NCBI GenBank assembly: GCA_016719565.1
Contig: JADJYU010000012.1
Coordinates: 207,915 to 271,914 of the forward strand
Source of the DNA: Ignavibacteria bacterium
Lineage (GTDB): Bacteria > Bacteroidota > Ignavibacteria > Tepidaquicellales > Tepidaquicellaceae
Reading direction: 5' to 3'
Length of the DNA stretch: 64,000 bases
Under the pieces are notes generated by a model that was not told where the DNA came from, ran no database searches, and saw only the letters and a list, made by a program, of their open reading frames with translations. Below, piece by piece: positions 30,214-39,381 of this stretch. The stretch's first letter is position 1. The number at the start of each line of letters is the position of its first letter. The translations under genes were made by a program, and so were the position numbers.

Positions 30214-31232
30214 ATGACAAAAATATTTACTTATTTAATATTTTCATTTTTTGGTCTAACGAGTTCATACTCTCAGGAAAAGATATTCCTTTCTTCTGAA
30301 AGAGAATTGGTTACAGTTTTAGAGTACTGGGATTGGTATGAAGATAATATCGAACAATATGCCGGAAAGTATGAATACATTCATGCAGTAAATGACGAAA
30401 ACGGTGACTATAACGGCGAAGGAAATGCATATAATTACATAACTGAAATCAAATTTAACTCCGGTGAAATGCTTGCACTGGGTTATGGAAGCATAGAAGG
30501 TGAATTTCAAGAGATAGAGACTATTAGATCCTCAAAAATTGACAACAATAAATTTAATAATCAGAAATTTATTTTTCTAAAATACAAAAAACGCAATACT
30601 GAGATAAAAACAGCAAAAGGTTTATTGGAATTGAATGAAAATAAAAAAATAGAGTATTTCTCTGAATTAGAATTGAGCAAAGAAAGTGACAATTTTCCAA
30701 TGCAATTTGAAAAATTCAAAACTACTTTTAATAGTAAGAATATTTCCGGGCTAAACGAATATATAAATCCGGAATACGGTTTTTTTGTTTTGGATAACCC
30801 TGTCTCTGCTCCGATTAATGCTTACTATTTCAGCTCATTTGATACTGTTTTCAATAATTCAGAAGAGTGGCATTTATTTAAATTAAAAAAAATTGAGTTA
30901 CACTGTGAACCTAAAAAAGGGAAATTACCTCTCTATGGATGCGAGGAAGATGAAAATTTTGGCTGGGATAAGGAAGGATGTTATTATAATGATAATTTTG
31001 AAAATAATCCGTTAACTGAAATTTATAGTTACATTGAGAGTTATGGTTATTTTATAGTTTATGAGAGGAAAACTATAATGAAGCGCTCATTAGAGCTAAA
31101 TTTAACGAAAACATCGATCATATTGATTACGTTTTTTATTCCACTGATTTCGAAGTGGGTTTATATTTTGGAGAGATCAATGGAAAATTTTATTTGTTAA
31201 TGATTGATTTAGCCACACCATGTAACGCTTAA
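30214..31232 (+). CDS. Secreted hypothetical protein (~340 aa, one frameshift)
   Basis: ATG 30214 begins a signal peptide ending 'SSYSQ'. The mature protein is acidic and aromatic, with 'YWDWYEDNIEQYAGKYEYIH' early and a Cys-containing segment ('LHCEPKKGKLPLYGCEEDE') later. I recognise no family. A frameshift near 31070 diverts the end; the other frame reads on to TAA at 31230 with a 'DLATPCNA' C-terminus, which looks more natural than the Ile/Trp-rich alternative. Confidence 0.55.
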
Positions 31233-31326
31233 ATATTTTTATTAATAATTCACTTAAAAAATTGAACAGATCATTTGTAAATGTTAGATTTAATTATAAA
31301 AATATTAATTCTTAAACTTTCAAGAC

Positions 31327-32188
31327 ATGAAAACTGTCATTCTGCTGATTGCAGCATTGTTATTGAATTCATGTTTCAATAATAAAGAAAAATATCCGAA
31401 AATGAAAATCCCGAAAAGGATACAATTATAATCGTGAAGACTGCTGAACCTGAAACTCCGGATTCAACAGAGAAAATATCTGAAAGAAAGTCTGATGATA
31501 TTGATTTTTATAGGATAGGTCCGGAGTTTTTGGAGATGAAATATTCAAAAAATGATATTAAGAGGCAAAGAGAAAATTTCAAGAAAGGAAAAATAAAATC
31601 TGTTTCTTTTAAGAAAGATTCAATCTTATATAAGTATACATTTGATACCAAAGGTAGGTTTCTAAGGGAGTCTGAGGATGATTGTGGCTGGGAATACAAA
31701 TATGATGGAGATAAAGTGAAAACAAGATACGGTTGTGCGGAAATAGATCTGGACTTTTCTTACGATGAAAAGGGGAATATTATCGAAGTTTGTCTGTGTG
31801 ATGGCGGATTCTATTCTTTTTATAATTTTGATTCGGAAAATAGATTGATAAAAACATATCATAAACATTTTGACGGTATAAAATGGACTACTTCAAATAA
31901 ATGTCATTCTAGTAAAATAAAATATAAAAATAATCGAATTTCTTCAATTCTGTTTGCATGTTGTGAAAGGAAAAATGGAAGCGAAGATAATTATGAAGTG
32001 TATGTTAAATATAATTATTCTGAAGATGACAAACTCATAAAACTTAATTATTATTTCTAAGTTGTTCCGACAATGACAGAGAGTTATTTTCATTTGAAGA
32101 ATATTTTTATAAAGAAAATTCAAATTTTCCTTATAAGATGATTCAAGATTCAGTTGAGATTAATTTTACATATGAATACTATAAATAG
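31327..32188 (+). CDS. YD-repeat-like lipoprotein 4 (two frameshifts)
   Basis: Lipobox 'LLLNSCF' near residue 17, a charged linker, then the family motif 'NDIKRQRENFKKGKIKSV' and YD-like repeats ('YTFDTKGRFLRE', 'FSYDEKGNIIEV', 'YNFDSENRLIKT'). Frames break near 31405 and 32055; the last joined segment ends 'FTYEYYK' and is followed by GGTAATAGCCATATTTGTGA, nearly the same as after the 28637 gene. The two are therefore a recent duplication. Unlike the others it is lipid-anchored rather than released. Confidence 0.65.
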
Positions 32189-32320
32189 GTAATAGCCATA
32201 TTTGTGAATTACGGATATTGAAACAAAAACAATATGTACATATTTTAAAGTACTAAGAGCCTGTCTATAAGTATTATGATGAATTCGGAAGATAATAAAT
32301 CTCAATCTAAAATAAACAAA

Positions 32321-32805
32321 ATGATAAATTCAAAATTAGTTATTCTTCTTCTTGCAGCATTTTTTATCTCCTGTAGTGAAGTGAAAAAAACAAATGTAGA
32401 AGATAACAAGAGTAATGAGATCAAAGAAAAAGAACTCGATCTCAGGGAAAGAGAATTAGATCTGAAAGAAAAAGAATTAGCAATGAAGGAAAACAACACT
32501 TCCGAAAATCTTAACTCCGGGATCAAAGGAGATTATCCTGAGGTTTCTCTGATAACATTAACCGATCAGGATTTACAAAACAGGGATTCCTGGGAACTGA
32601 GAATTATGAGAAATGAAGTATTTGAAGACACGGATATATTTTTAAGATTCCCGAACTCAGGGAATATTTCATAAGGCAGAATTGGTATGATCCTAAATTT
32701 GAAGATGTTAATAATATGCTTTCGGATCTTGAGAAAGAAAACGTAGTAAAGATAAGAAAATATGAAGAATACACAGACAGTCAGTATAAAGGTTATTCCA
32801 GATAG
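32321..32805 (+). CDS. Lipoprotein with YARHG domain (one frameshift)
   Basis: ATG 32321 gives a lipoprotein signal ('LLLAAFFISCS'). A Glu/Lys/Leu coiled coil of repeated 'KEKELDLRERE' type follows, then a YARHG domain ('SWELRIMRNEVF', then 'RHGYIF' in the next frame, 'NWYDPKFEDVNNMLSDLE'). The break near 32622 loses one base at the Ala of the signature. The same domain forms the periplasmic end of the kinase encoded 70 bp downstream. YARHG is an extracellular domain of unknown ligand, common in lipoproteins. Confidence 0.75.
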
Positions 32806-32875
32806 TTAATTTAACAGTTTAATTAAATGACAAATATTACAATATTTAAATCACCTGGAGTTAAATTTAAAGATT

Positions 32876-34333
32876 ATGCTGGGACAAACTATATCAAATT
32901 ATAAAATCTTAAGGCAAATCGGTTCAGGCGGTATGGGAATGGTATATCTTGCCCAGCATACTGCCCTTGAAAGATATGCTGCTGTTAAAGTTCTGAACCC
33001 CGAATATTCAGGAAACAAATTTTTCAAAGACAGATTTCTGAATGAAGCTACAACACTTGCAAAACTGAATCATCCTAACATTGTAACATTGTATGACTTC
33101 ATTGAACTGGATGGAAAACTTCTAATAATTATGGAATATGTAGAAGGTCAGACACTTGATGTCTTTATAGAAAAGAATAATTTTAAGGATGAGGAATTTG
33201 CTGTAGAAATGATATCACGAGTGTTGGATGGTCTATCTTATGCTCATATGCAAATGGTTGTCCACAGAGATATTAAACCGTCAAATATCATATTAGGTGA
33301 AAATAATATTTCAAAAATTCTTGATTTTGGAATTGCTAAACTCACACAATCTAATGCAAATCTGACAAAAGCAGGAACAAAAATGGGTTCACTAAATTAT
33401 ATGAGTCCGGAACAGGTCTTAGGGAAAGATGTAGATGCCAGATCAGATATTTATTCTCTGGGAATAACTTTATATGAATTATTAGCTAGCAGACTTCCAT
33501 TTGATACTAATACTGAAAGTGATTTTTTAATACAGAACAGAATAGTAAATGAAACTTTACCTGATATCAGATCAATTAAACCTGACGTTTCGCAAAAATT
33601 AGCAGATGCAATAAGAATTGCTACAGAAAAAGATCCTTCAAACAGATTTCAGAATTGCGGAGAATTAAAAGAATATATAACCGGCATCACCCAATCAACG
33701 GCATATTCAAAACCAAAATTTAATAATAGACAAAGCGATAAAAATAAAACTCAGTTTGTAATACCAAATAGTCAAAATAACAAAACAGTCTTCACTGAGA
33801 ATTCAAATCCGGATGTTGCACTTGCATCCAAAAAGATTAATCCTTTAGTAATAATTAGTATTTTGTTTTTATTTTTATTAGTTGGCGGGATCACTGTGTA
33901 TTACATTAAGATGAAGGAAACTGATGACATATTAGATGGAAAAAACAAAATGTTAACATTGGAAGATCCGGATGTACCATATAAAGGAAATTCAAATGAT
34001 CAGAATTCTATAAAAAATAATTCAAATAATAATAGCAGTACAAATAATAGTTCAAGAAATAATAACAGCAGTACTCCGGGTAAATACCCCGAAGCTTCAA
34101 TTGGATATATGACAGATGCAGATCTGCAATATATGACTAAAACAGAACTTCAGATAATGAGAAATGAAATATTTGCAAGGCATGGTTATATATTTAAGAC
34201 AAATCCCCAAATGGTATCTTACTTTAATAGTCAGTCCTGGTATTATCCAAAATATAGTGATGTTAATTATCTGCTTACTGAAATTGAAAAAAGTAATTTG
34301 AAATTAATTAAATCTTATGAAGACAGATTCTAA
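32876..34333 (+). CDS. Hanks-type Ser/Thr kinase 3 with periplasmic YARHG domain
   Basis: 485 aa, intact. Kinase domain 9-270: glycine loop 'GSGGMG' (16-21), Lys38, His130-Arg-Asp132, Asp150-Phe-Gly152 and 'YMSPEQ' (175-180), all needed for catalysis. The cytosolic linker has Thr292 ('KTQFVIP') and Thr304 ('KTVFTEN'). One membrane helix (323-343), an Asn/Ser-rich spacer, then a YARHG domain (about 404-482, with 'FARHGYIF'). The lipoprotein upstream has the same domain, so the two may sense the same envelope signal. It is the clearest full-length kinase of the cluster. Confidence 0.93.
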   Translation: MLGQTISNYKILRQIGSGGMGMVYLAQHTALERYAAVKVLNPEYSGNKFFKDRFLNEATTLAKLNHPNIVTLYDFIELDGKLLIIMEYVEGQTLDVFIEKNNFKDEEFAVEMISRVLDGLSYAHMQMVVHRDIKPSNIILGENNISKILDFGIAKLTQSNANLTKAGTKMGSLNYMSPEQVLGKDVDARSDIYSLGITLYELLASRLPFDTNTESDFLIQNRIVNETLPDIRSIKPDVSQKLADAIRIATEKDPSNRFQNCGELKEYITGITQSTAYSKPKFNNRQSDKNKTQFVIPNSQNNKTVFTENSNPDVALASKKINPLVIISILFLFLLVGGITVYYIKMKETDDILDGKNKMLTLEDPDVPYKGNSNDQNSIKNNSNNNSSTNNSSRNNNSSTPGKYPEASIGYMTDADLQYMTKTELQIMRNEIFARHGYIFKTNPQMVSYFNSQSWYYPKYSDVNYLLTEIEKSNLKLIKSYEDRF

Positions 34334-34882
34334 AAATTGTGTTAATTTATCTAAAAGTTTAGGAATTGTATTGATCTCATTATTAATGATTTCATGCGAA
34401 AAGAATATACAGGGTCTGCAATAGAAGATACAAAAACAGAATCGAAAACAGAACAGCAGACTCAAGAAACTCAAACAAATGAACAACTTAGTCTTAATGA
34501 AATAAATAATTTTATAAACGAATGGTGCAGTTATCAGTCAAACAGTAATATACAGGGTTATTTAAACTGCTACAGCAGGGAATTTACCGGAGTGAAAAGA
34601 ACTAATTCCGGAAAAGAATATATCTATGATTATTCCAAATGGGCAGAAGACAGGTCAAAAATGTATCAGTCAGCGGAGGATCTGAGTTTATCATCTTCAG
34701 ATCTTTTTATAAAAGCATTTTCAGAAAAAGACGGTTTAACAATAATCGAATTCGAACAATATTATATAAGTAGAAAATACAGTGACCGGGGAACAAAAAT
34801 AATGAAGTTAAAAAAAGATAAATCGGGAGAAATTAAAATTTACTTTGAGGAATTATTGAATTCACAAAAATTAGGAGACTAG
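34317..34882 (+). CDS. NTF2-like lipoprotein (one frameshift)
   Basis: ATG 34317 overlaps the 3' end of kinase 3. Lipobox 'LLMISCE', a Gln/Thr/Glu-rich linker, then an NTF2-like domain ('INNFINEWCSYQSNSNIQGY' ... 'YDYSKWAEDRSKMYQ'), similar in pattern to periplasmic NTF2 domains of cell-wall-linked proteins. The frame breaks near 34400; one more base joins signal and domain. The kinases at 24703 and 36325 also carry NTF2-like ends, so this may be a cognate partner. Ends 2 bases before the NlpC/P60 gene. Confidence 0.65.
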
Positions 34883-34884
34883 AG

Positions 34885-35819
34885 TTGTATAAATTATTTT
34901 TTATAATTTTATTACTGAGCTTTGGTTGTTCTGAAAACAAAATTAAACTTCCTGAAGAAACAGTGAAAAAAGATTCATCTGAATCAAAAATAAATACTCC
35001 GGACAATTCAAAACCATTTAAATATGCAATTGCTGTTTATGATTGTCCTGTTTTAAATACATATAAATTCAAAGACGTATATGGAGGGAAAAGCGGATCA
35101 GCCTTACAAAAGAGTAAATCAGGATTAGTAAAACCTTTGGAATTTGTTGCATATCCCGGAACAGCATTTGAAATTCTCGACTCAATAAAATATGACGGAA
35201 CATTAATTTACAAAGTAAAAACAGATGAATATCCAATTATACTTGAAGGTGACAATCTTTATATTGATTCGAGATTTGTAAAGTTGAGTAATGAAATAAA
35301 TAAACCTGTTAAAAAGTATGTCCATCTGAGGAATATATATATGATTATTTTGATAAAGCTGAAAATTCATTTTATGTCTGGGGAGCAAATAATATAAAAG
35401 GAATTGAAAAAATGCTTGAGTATTATCCACCTTCCGGAAAACTAAATTCCGAAGATGAATTAATATGGGAAATGAAAGGTCTGGACTGTTCCGGTCTGAT
35501 ATATGAAGCTACAAATGCATATTCTCCAAGGAATACACACCAGCTTGTAAATTTTGGTAATCCGGTTGAAATTAAAGGACTGTCTGCATCTCAAATAAAA
35601 TCCAAACTGAAACCTTTGGATATAATTGTATGGAAAGGTCATGTTATAGTTGTTTATGACGGAAACACAACAATAGAAAGTGCACATAGTGCAGGCGGTG
35701 TAGTAAAGAAGGACCTGCTTTCAGCACTCAATAAATTATTGCAGAAAAGAAGTCCTGAAAATAAATGGAATGATAGTAATAAAAACTCTTTCGTTGTCAG
35801 AAGATGGTTTAAAGAATGA
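34885..35819 (+). CDS. NlpC/P60-family peptidoglycan hydrolase lipoprotein (one frameshift)
   Basis: Start TTG 34885 has AGGAG at 34873-34877. Lipobox 'LLLSFGCS'. The C-terminal half shows the cysteine-peptidase nucleophile in 'GLDCSGLIYEAT' and the His site in 'WKGHVIVVYDG', with a third polar residue likely near 'IESAHSAGG'. NlpC/P60 enzymes cut D-Glu to diamino-acid bonds in wall peptides; the N-terminal half may be an SH3b-like anchor. Frames break near 35310 (a T lost before 'SEEYIYDYF'). Its position between kinases links the locus to cell-wall turnover; that is inference. Confidence 0.78.
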
Positions 35820-36321
35820 TGAATTTTAAAATTATTAAAATATATATTTCGGTAGTATTTTTTGCACTGTTTTATTCAGCTGCAATAATAAAAGTGATGA
35901 GTCCTTAAAATTGAAAGAAAAAGAACTTGATCTCAAGCAGCAGGAAATTGATCTGGAGAATAAGAAACTTGAAACGCAAAATCAAAATGGTGATAATCAA
36001 AATATTAACGAAATAAATTTAGAAGGACTCTGGATAGGGACAATTAAAGACGGGACTTACTGGACACTTGAAATAAATAAATTTGACGGAGATAAATTCA
36101 ATGGTGTAAATATTGTTTACTGGAAAAAATATCCGGATGGATATAAAACTAATTTCAGCGGGACATTGAATTCAAATAAAGAAATAATAATGTATGAAGA
36201 CAGAAACACAAAGGGATCTGGAAAATTTGTCGGTAATGTTTCCAATGATGGTAAATTTATGAGCGGTGAATGGTACAGGTATTCAGATAACGGTACATTT
36301 AACTGGTCATTAAAAAAATAA
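35819..36321 (+). CDS. Small coiled-coil lipoprotein with beta domain (one frameshift)
   Basis: The start ATG overlaps the stop of the NlpC/P60 gene. One T lost near 35868 hides a lipobox reading 'FALFLFSCNN'. A coiled coil with 'KEKELDLKQQEIDLE' follows, very like the 32321 lipoprotein, then a Trp/Gly-rich beta domain ('LEGLWIGTIKDGTYWTLEI' ... 'GEWYRYSDNGTFNWSLKK') that resembles small lipocalin- or MORN-like sheets. It ends 3 bases before kinase 4, so it is probably co-translated with it and may be its periplasmic partner. Confidence 0.6.
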
Positions 36322-36324
36322 ATT

Positions 36325-37869
36325 ATGACTGGGAAAGTAATATCAAATTATGAGATACAATTTGTAATCGGAAGCGGCGGGATGGGGAAAGTCTATCTTG
36401 CAAAACAGCTTACAATTGACAGAGAGGTTGCTATAAAGATATTAGACCCATCATTATCAGAAAACCCACAATTCAAAGAAAGATTTATTAACGAAGCAAA
36501 CGCTCTGGCAAAATTAAATCATCCTAATATTGTTTCAATTTATGATTTTGTAGAATATGAAAACAATTATTGTATTATCATGGAGTTTGTCAAAGGAGCA
36601 ACACTTGATAATATTATTGATAACAATGTTAAACTGGATTTACCTTTTACGATAAATATTATTGAACAAGTATTAGACGGATTGTCTTATGCTCATAAGC
36701 AGTCAATTGTACACCGGGATATCAAACCATCCAACATAATTGTAGATCATGATAACAGAGTGAGAATATTAGATTTTGGAATTGCCAAATTGGTTTTATC
36801 AAATTCAAATCTCACTAAGACAGGAACACGCATGGGATCAGTGAAATATATGAGCCCGGAACAGGTACTTGGTAAAGAATTAAATTTTAAAACTGATATA
36901 TATTCAACCGGGATAACGATTTATGAGATTTTAACAGGAAAACCTCCCTTTGACTCAGATACTGAAAGCGACTTCGTAGTTCAAAACAAAATAGTAAATG
37001 ATGTTTTACCAGATATAAGAACTGTCAATCCATCTGTTCCTCAAAATATTGCAGAGGCAATTTATACTGCAACTCAAAAGAACCCTGATGACAGATTCAG
37101 GGACTGCGAAGAATTTAAAGCGATGATCATAAATGATTATGTAGGTTTTGATAATAAAGTAAAATCTAATTTTACACAGCAAACTCTCCTTATTGGAGAT
37201 TTTAATGAGTCAGCTAGAGATAAAACGGTACTGATTCATAAGGAAAATGATTTTCAGAATTCAAATGAGAATAAGTCAAAGAAAGGTTTGAAGATAGGAA
37301 TAACTTCACTGATAATAATAGTTGTAATTTTTACAGCATTTTATTTTATTAGTAAGGAAAACGATCAGATTACTACTACTCATAAAATTCAAAATGAGAT
37401 ATCAAATGAACCTAAATCAAATTCTTATGATGAAAAAAATAAAGTATTAAAAAAATATAGAAATACTGAAATAATATCAAGAGAGGAATCAAAAAAAGCA
37501 CATGAATTAATTGATAAATGGATAAATAGTATTAACAAAAAGGATTTAAACTTAGGTATTTATTATTCAGACAAAGTAAATTATTACACCGCTGGGAAGG
37601 TAAATGTAGCGGAAGTAATTAAGGATAAAAAAAATTTTTATAAAAAATGGGATGTCATTAATATAAAAACAGAACAATACAGTTCAAAGAAATTATCAGA
37701 TGATGAATTTAATTTAACATTTGATAAAATTTTTAAAGTAGAAAATTATTCCGGTAGTAAAAAAATGGATGGTAAAGTAAAAAGCAGACTTGTTTTTAAA
37801 GAGATCAACGGAGAGCTTAAAATAATTTCAGAAACAGATGACTTCACATATTATTTGAACAAAAATTAG
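36325..37869 (+). CDS. Hanks-type Ser/Thr kinase 4 with NTF2-like sensor domain
   Basis: 514 aa, intact. Glycine loop 'GSGGMG' (16-21), Lys38 in 'VAIKIL', His130-Arg-Asp132, Asp150-Phe-Gly152, 'KYMSPEQ'. Linker Thr sites: Thr287 ('QTLLIGD') and Thr301 ('KTVLIHK'). Membrane helix about 322-342, then an Asn/Lys-rich spacer and an NTF2-like periplasmic domain of about 120 residues ('AHELIDKWINSINKKDLNLG' ... 'VFKEINGELKIISE'). The kinase domain is closest to kinases 2 and 3. Starts 3 bases after the lipoprotein gene. Confidence 0.93.
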   Translation: MTGKVISNYEIQFVIGSGGMGKVYLAKQLTIDREVAIKILDPSLSENPQFKERFINEANALAKLNHPNIVSIYDFVEYENNYCIIMEFVKGATLDNIIDNNVKLDLPFTINIIEQVLDGLSYAHKQSIVHRDIKPSNIIVDHDNRVRILDFGIAKLVLSNSNLTKTGTRMGSVKYMSPEQVLGKELNFKTDIYSTGITIYEILTGKPPFDSDTESDFVVQNKIVNDVLPDIRTVNPSVPQNIAEAIYTATQKNPDDRFRDCEEFKAMIINDYVGFDNKVKSNFTQQTLLIGDFNESARDKTVLIHKENDFQNSNENKSKKGLKIGITSLIIIVVIFTAFYFISKENDQITTTHKIQNEISNEPKSNSYDEKNKVLKKYRNTEIISREESKKAHELIDKWINSINKKDLNLGIYYSDKVNYYTAGKVNVAEVIKDKKNFYKKWDVINIKTEQYSSKKLSDDEFNLTFDKIFKVENYSGSKKMDGKVKSRLVFKEINGELKIISETDDFTYYLNKN

Positions 37870-37876
37870 TATTTAG

Positions 37877-39355
37877 ATGATTGGTAAAATAATAAATAAC
37901 TATAAGATCACTGAATTCATAGAAGAAGGTGGAATGGGAACTATTTACAAAGCCAGCCATCTCAAACTAACTAGATCTGTAGCCGTAAAAGTACTTCATC
38001 AGAATCTTACTTCAAATCCCCAGTTTAAAGAAAGATTTATTAATGAGGCAAATATACTTGCCAAATTGTCACATCCTGCAATTATAAATATTTATGATTT
38101 TATAGAAAGTGATGGACAGTATTTCATTATAACAGAATTTATTGAAGGAGAAACCCTGGCTGATTTAATTTCAAATAATGAATTAAACTCTATAGAACTG
38201 ATCCTGAATTTATTCAGACAAATTTTGAATGGGATAAGTTATGCGCATAACAATGGTATAGTACACAGAGATCTAAAGCCTTCAAATATTATGGTTCAGT
38301 CTGATAATACTGTTAAGATCCTAGATTTTGGAATAGCAAAACTTAGTGATTCTTCGAAGAGTCTGACTAAGACCGGAACGAAGATGGGATCTTTGTATTA
38401 CATGAGTCCTGAACAGGTACTTGGAAAAGAAATTGATTCTAGAACAGATATTTATTCGCTTGGTATTGTATTGTTTGAGATGTTAACTAAGAAAATGCCG
38501 TATGAAACAAATACAGACAGTGACTATGAACTTATGGATTCAATTTTGAAACAGGATATACCTGATCTGAATCTTCATATATCAGGAATTGATCAATCTT
38601 TAAATCACATAATACAAAAAGCCACTTGTAAAAATCCTGATAACAGGTTCATAAGCTGCAGTGAGTTTCTAAATGCATTCTCAGATAATAACTTTAGATT
38701 TGTTAAACCTGTTCAAGAAATTGAATTCACAAGTAGTAATAAGTTAAACAAAAAGCAGATCGGTAAAAAAACTAATGAGCCACTGGACTTTGACAAACAG
38801 AATGAAACTAAGATCATATTAAATGAAGATCAAAAAATGGAAAACCTATTCAGGTTTGAATATGACTGTGATGATTGTTCTGCTAGTAATTATATTTACG
38901 AAAATGAATTTGATTTAGGTAGAACCGTATGCAATCATTGTAATACTAAATATAGATTTGAGTCAAGAAAAAAGGGATTGTTTGAAAATTCCTTTTCATT
39001 TAAAGGTAGAATTAGGAGACTTGAATATGGTTTTAGTATAATAATTTTTTATGCTGCATATTTTATATTAGGAATCTTAATTACAATTATTACAGATGGA
39101 GGTACAAAAGATTCAAATATTGAATCAGGGATTTTTTCAATTCTATTTATAGGCTTTTATATTACAAGCATTTGGTTTTCACTAGCTGAAGGAACTAAAA
39201 GATGTCATGATTTGGGTAAGCCGGGTATTTTTCAAATAATACCTTTATATGTTTTTTGGTTATTGTTTCAAGAAGGAAAAAAAGAAAGTAATGAGTATGG
39301 TTCAAATCCTAAGGGAATAATAATTGAAACTGTTGAAAAGTTGAAAATAATTTAG
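37877..39355 (+). CDS. Hanks-type Ser/Thr kinase 5 fused to zinc ribbon and DUF805
   Basis: 492 aa, intact. Glycine loop 'EEGGMG' (16-21), Lys38, His130-Arg-Asp-Leu-Lys, Asp150-Phe-Gly152, 'YYMSPEQ'. The linker has Thr311 ('ETKIILNED'). A zinc ribbon follows with Cys331, Cys334, Cys352 and Cys355, then a DUF805 (YhaH-like) membrane domain (about 369-480, with 'FKGRIRRLEYGFS' and 'KRCHDLGKPG') instead of the single helix plus sensor seen in the other kinases. The fusion puts a metal-binding module between kinase and membrane. It starts 7 bases after kinase 4. Confidence 0.92.
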   Translation: MIGKIINNYKITEFIEEGGMGTIYKASHLKLTRSVAVKVLHQNLTSNPQFKERFINEANILAKLSHPAIINIYDFIESDGQYFIITEFIEGETLADLISNNELNSIELILNLFRQILNGISYAHNNGIVHRDLKPSNIMVQSDNTVKILDFGIAKLSDSSKSLTKTGTKMGSLYYMSPEQVLGKEIDSRTDIYSLGIVLFEMLTKKMPYETNTDSDYELMDSILKQDIPDLNLHISGIDQSLNHIIQKATCKNPDNRFISCSEFLNAFSDNNFRFVKPVQEIEFTSSNKLNKKQIGKKTNEPLDFDKQNETKIILNEDQKMENLFRFEYDCDDCSASNYIYENEFDLGRTVCNHCNTKYRFESRKKGLFENSFSFKGRIRRLEYGFSIIIFYAAYFILGILITIITDGGTKDSNIESGIFSILFIGFYITSIWFSLAEGTKRCHDLGKPGIFQIIPLYVFWLLFQEGKKESNEYGSNPKGIIIETVEKLKII

Positions 39356-39381
39356 AAATTTTAGATTTAAGCTAAAATAAT

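Noticed and set aside
27848..32188. RHS toxins
   Set aside because: Proteins are ~240 aa, lack the RHS core end motif and a variable toxin tail, and have no immunity-like partner.
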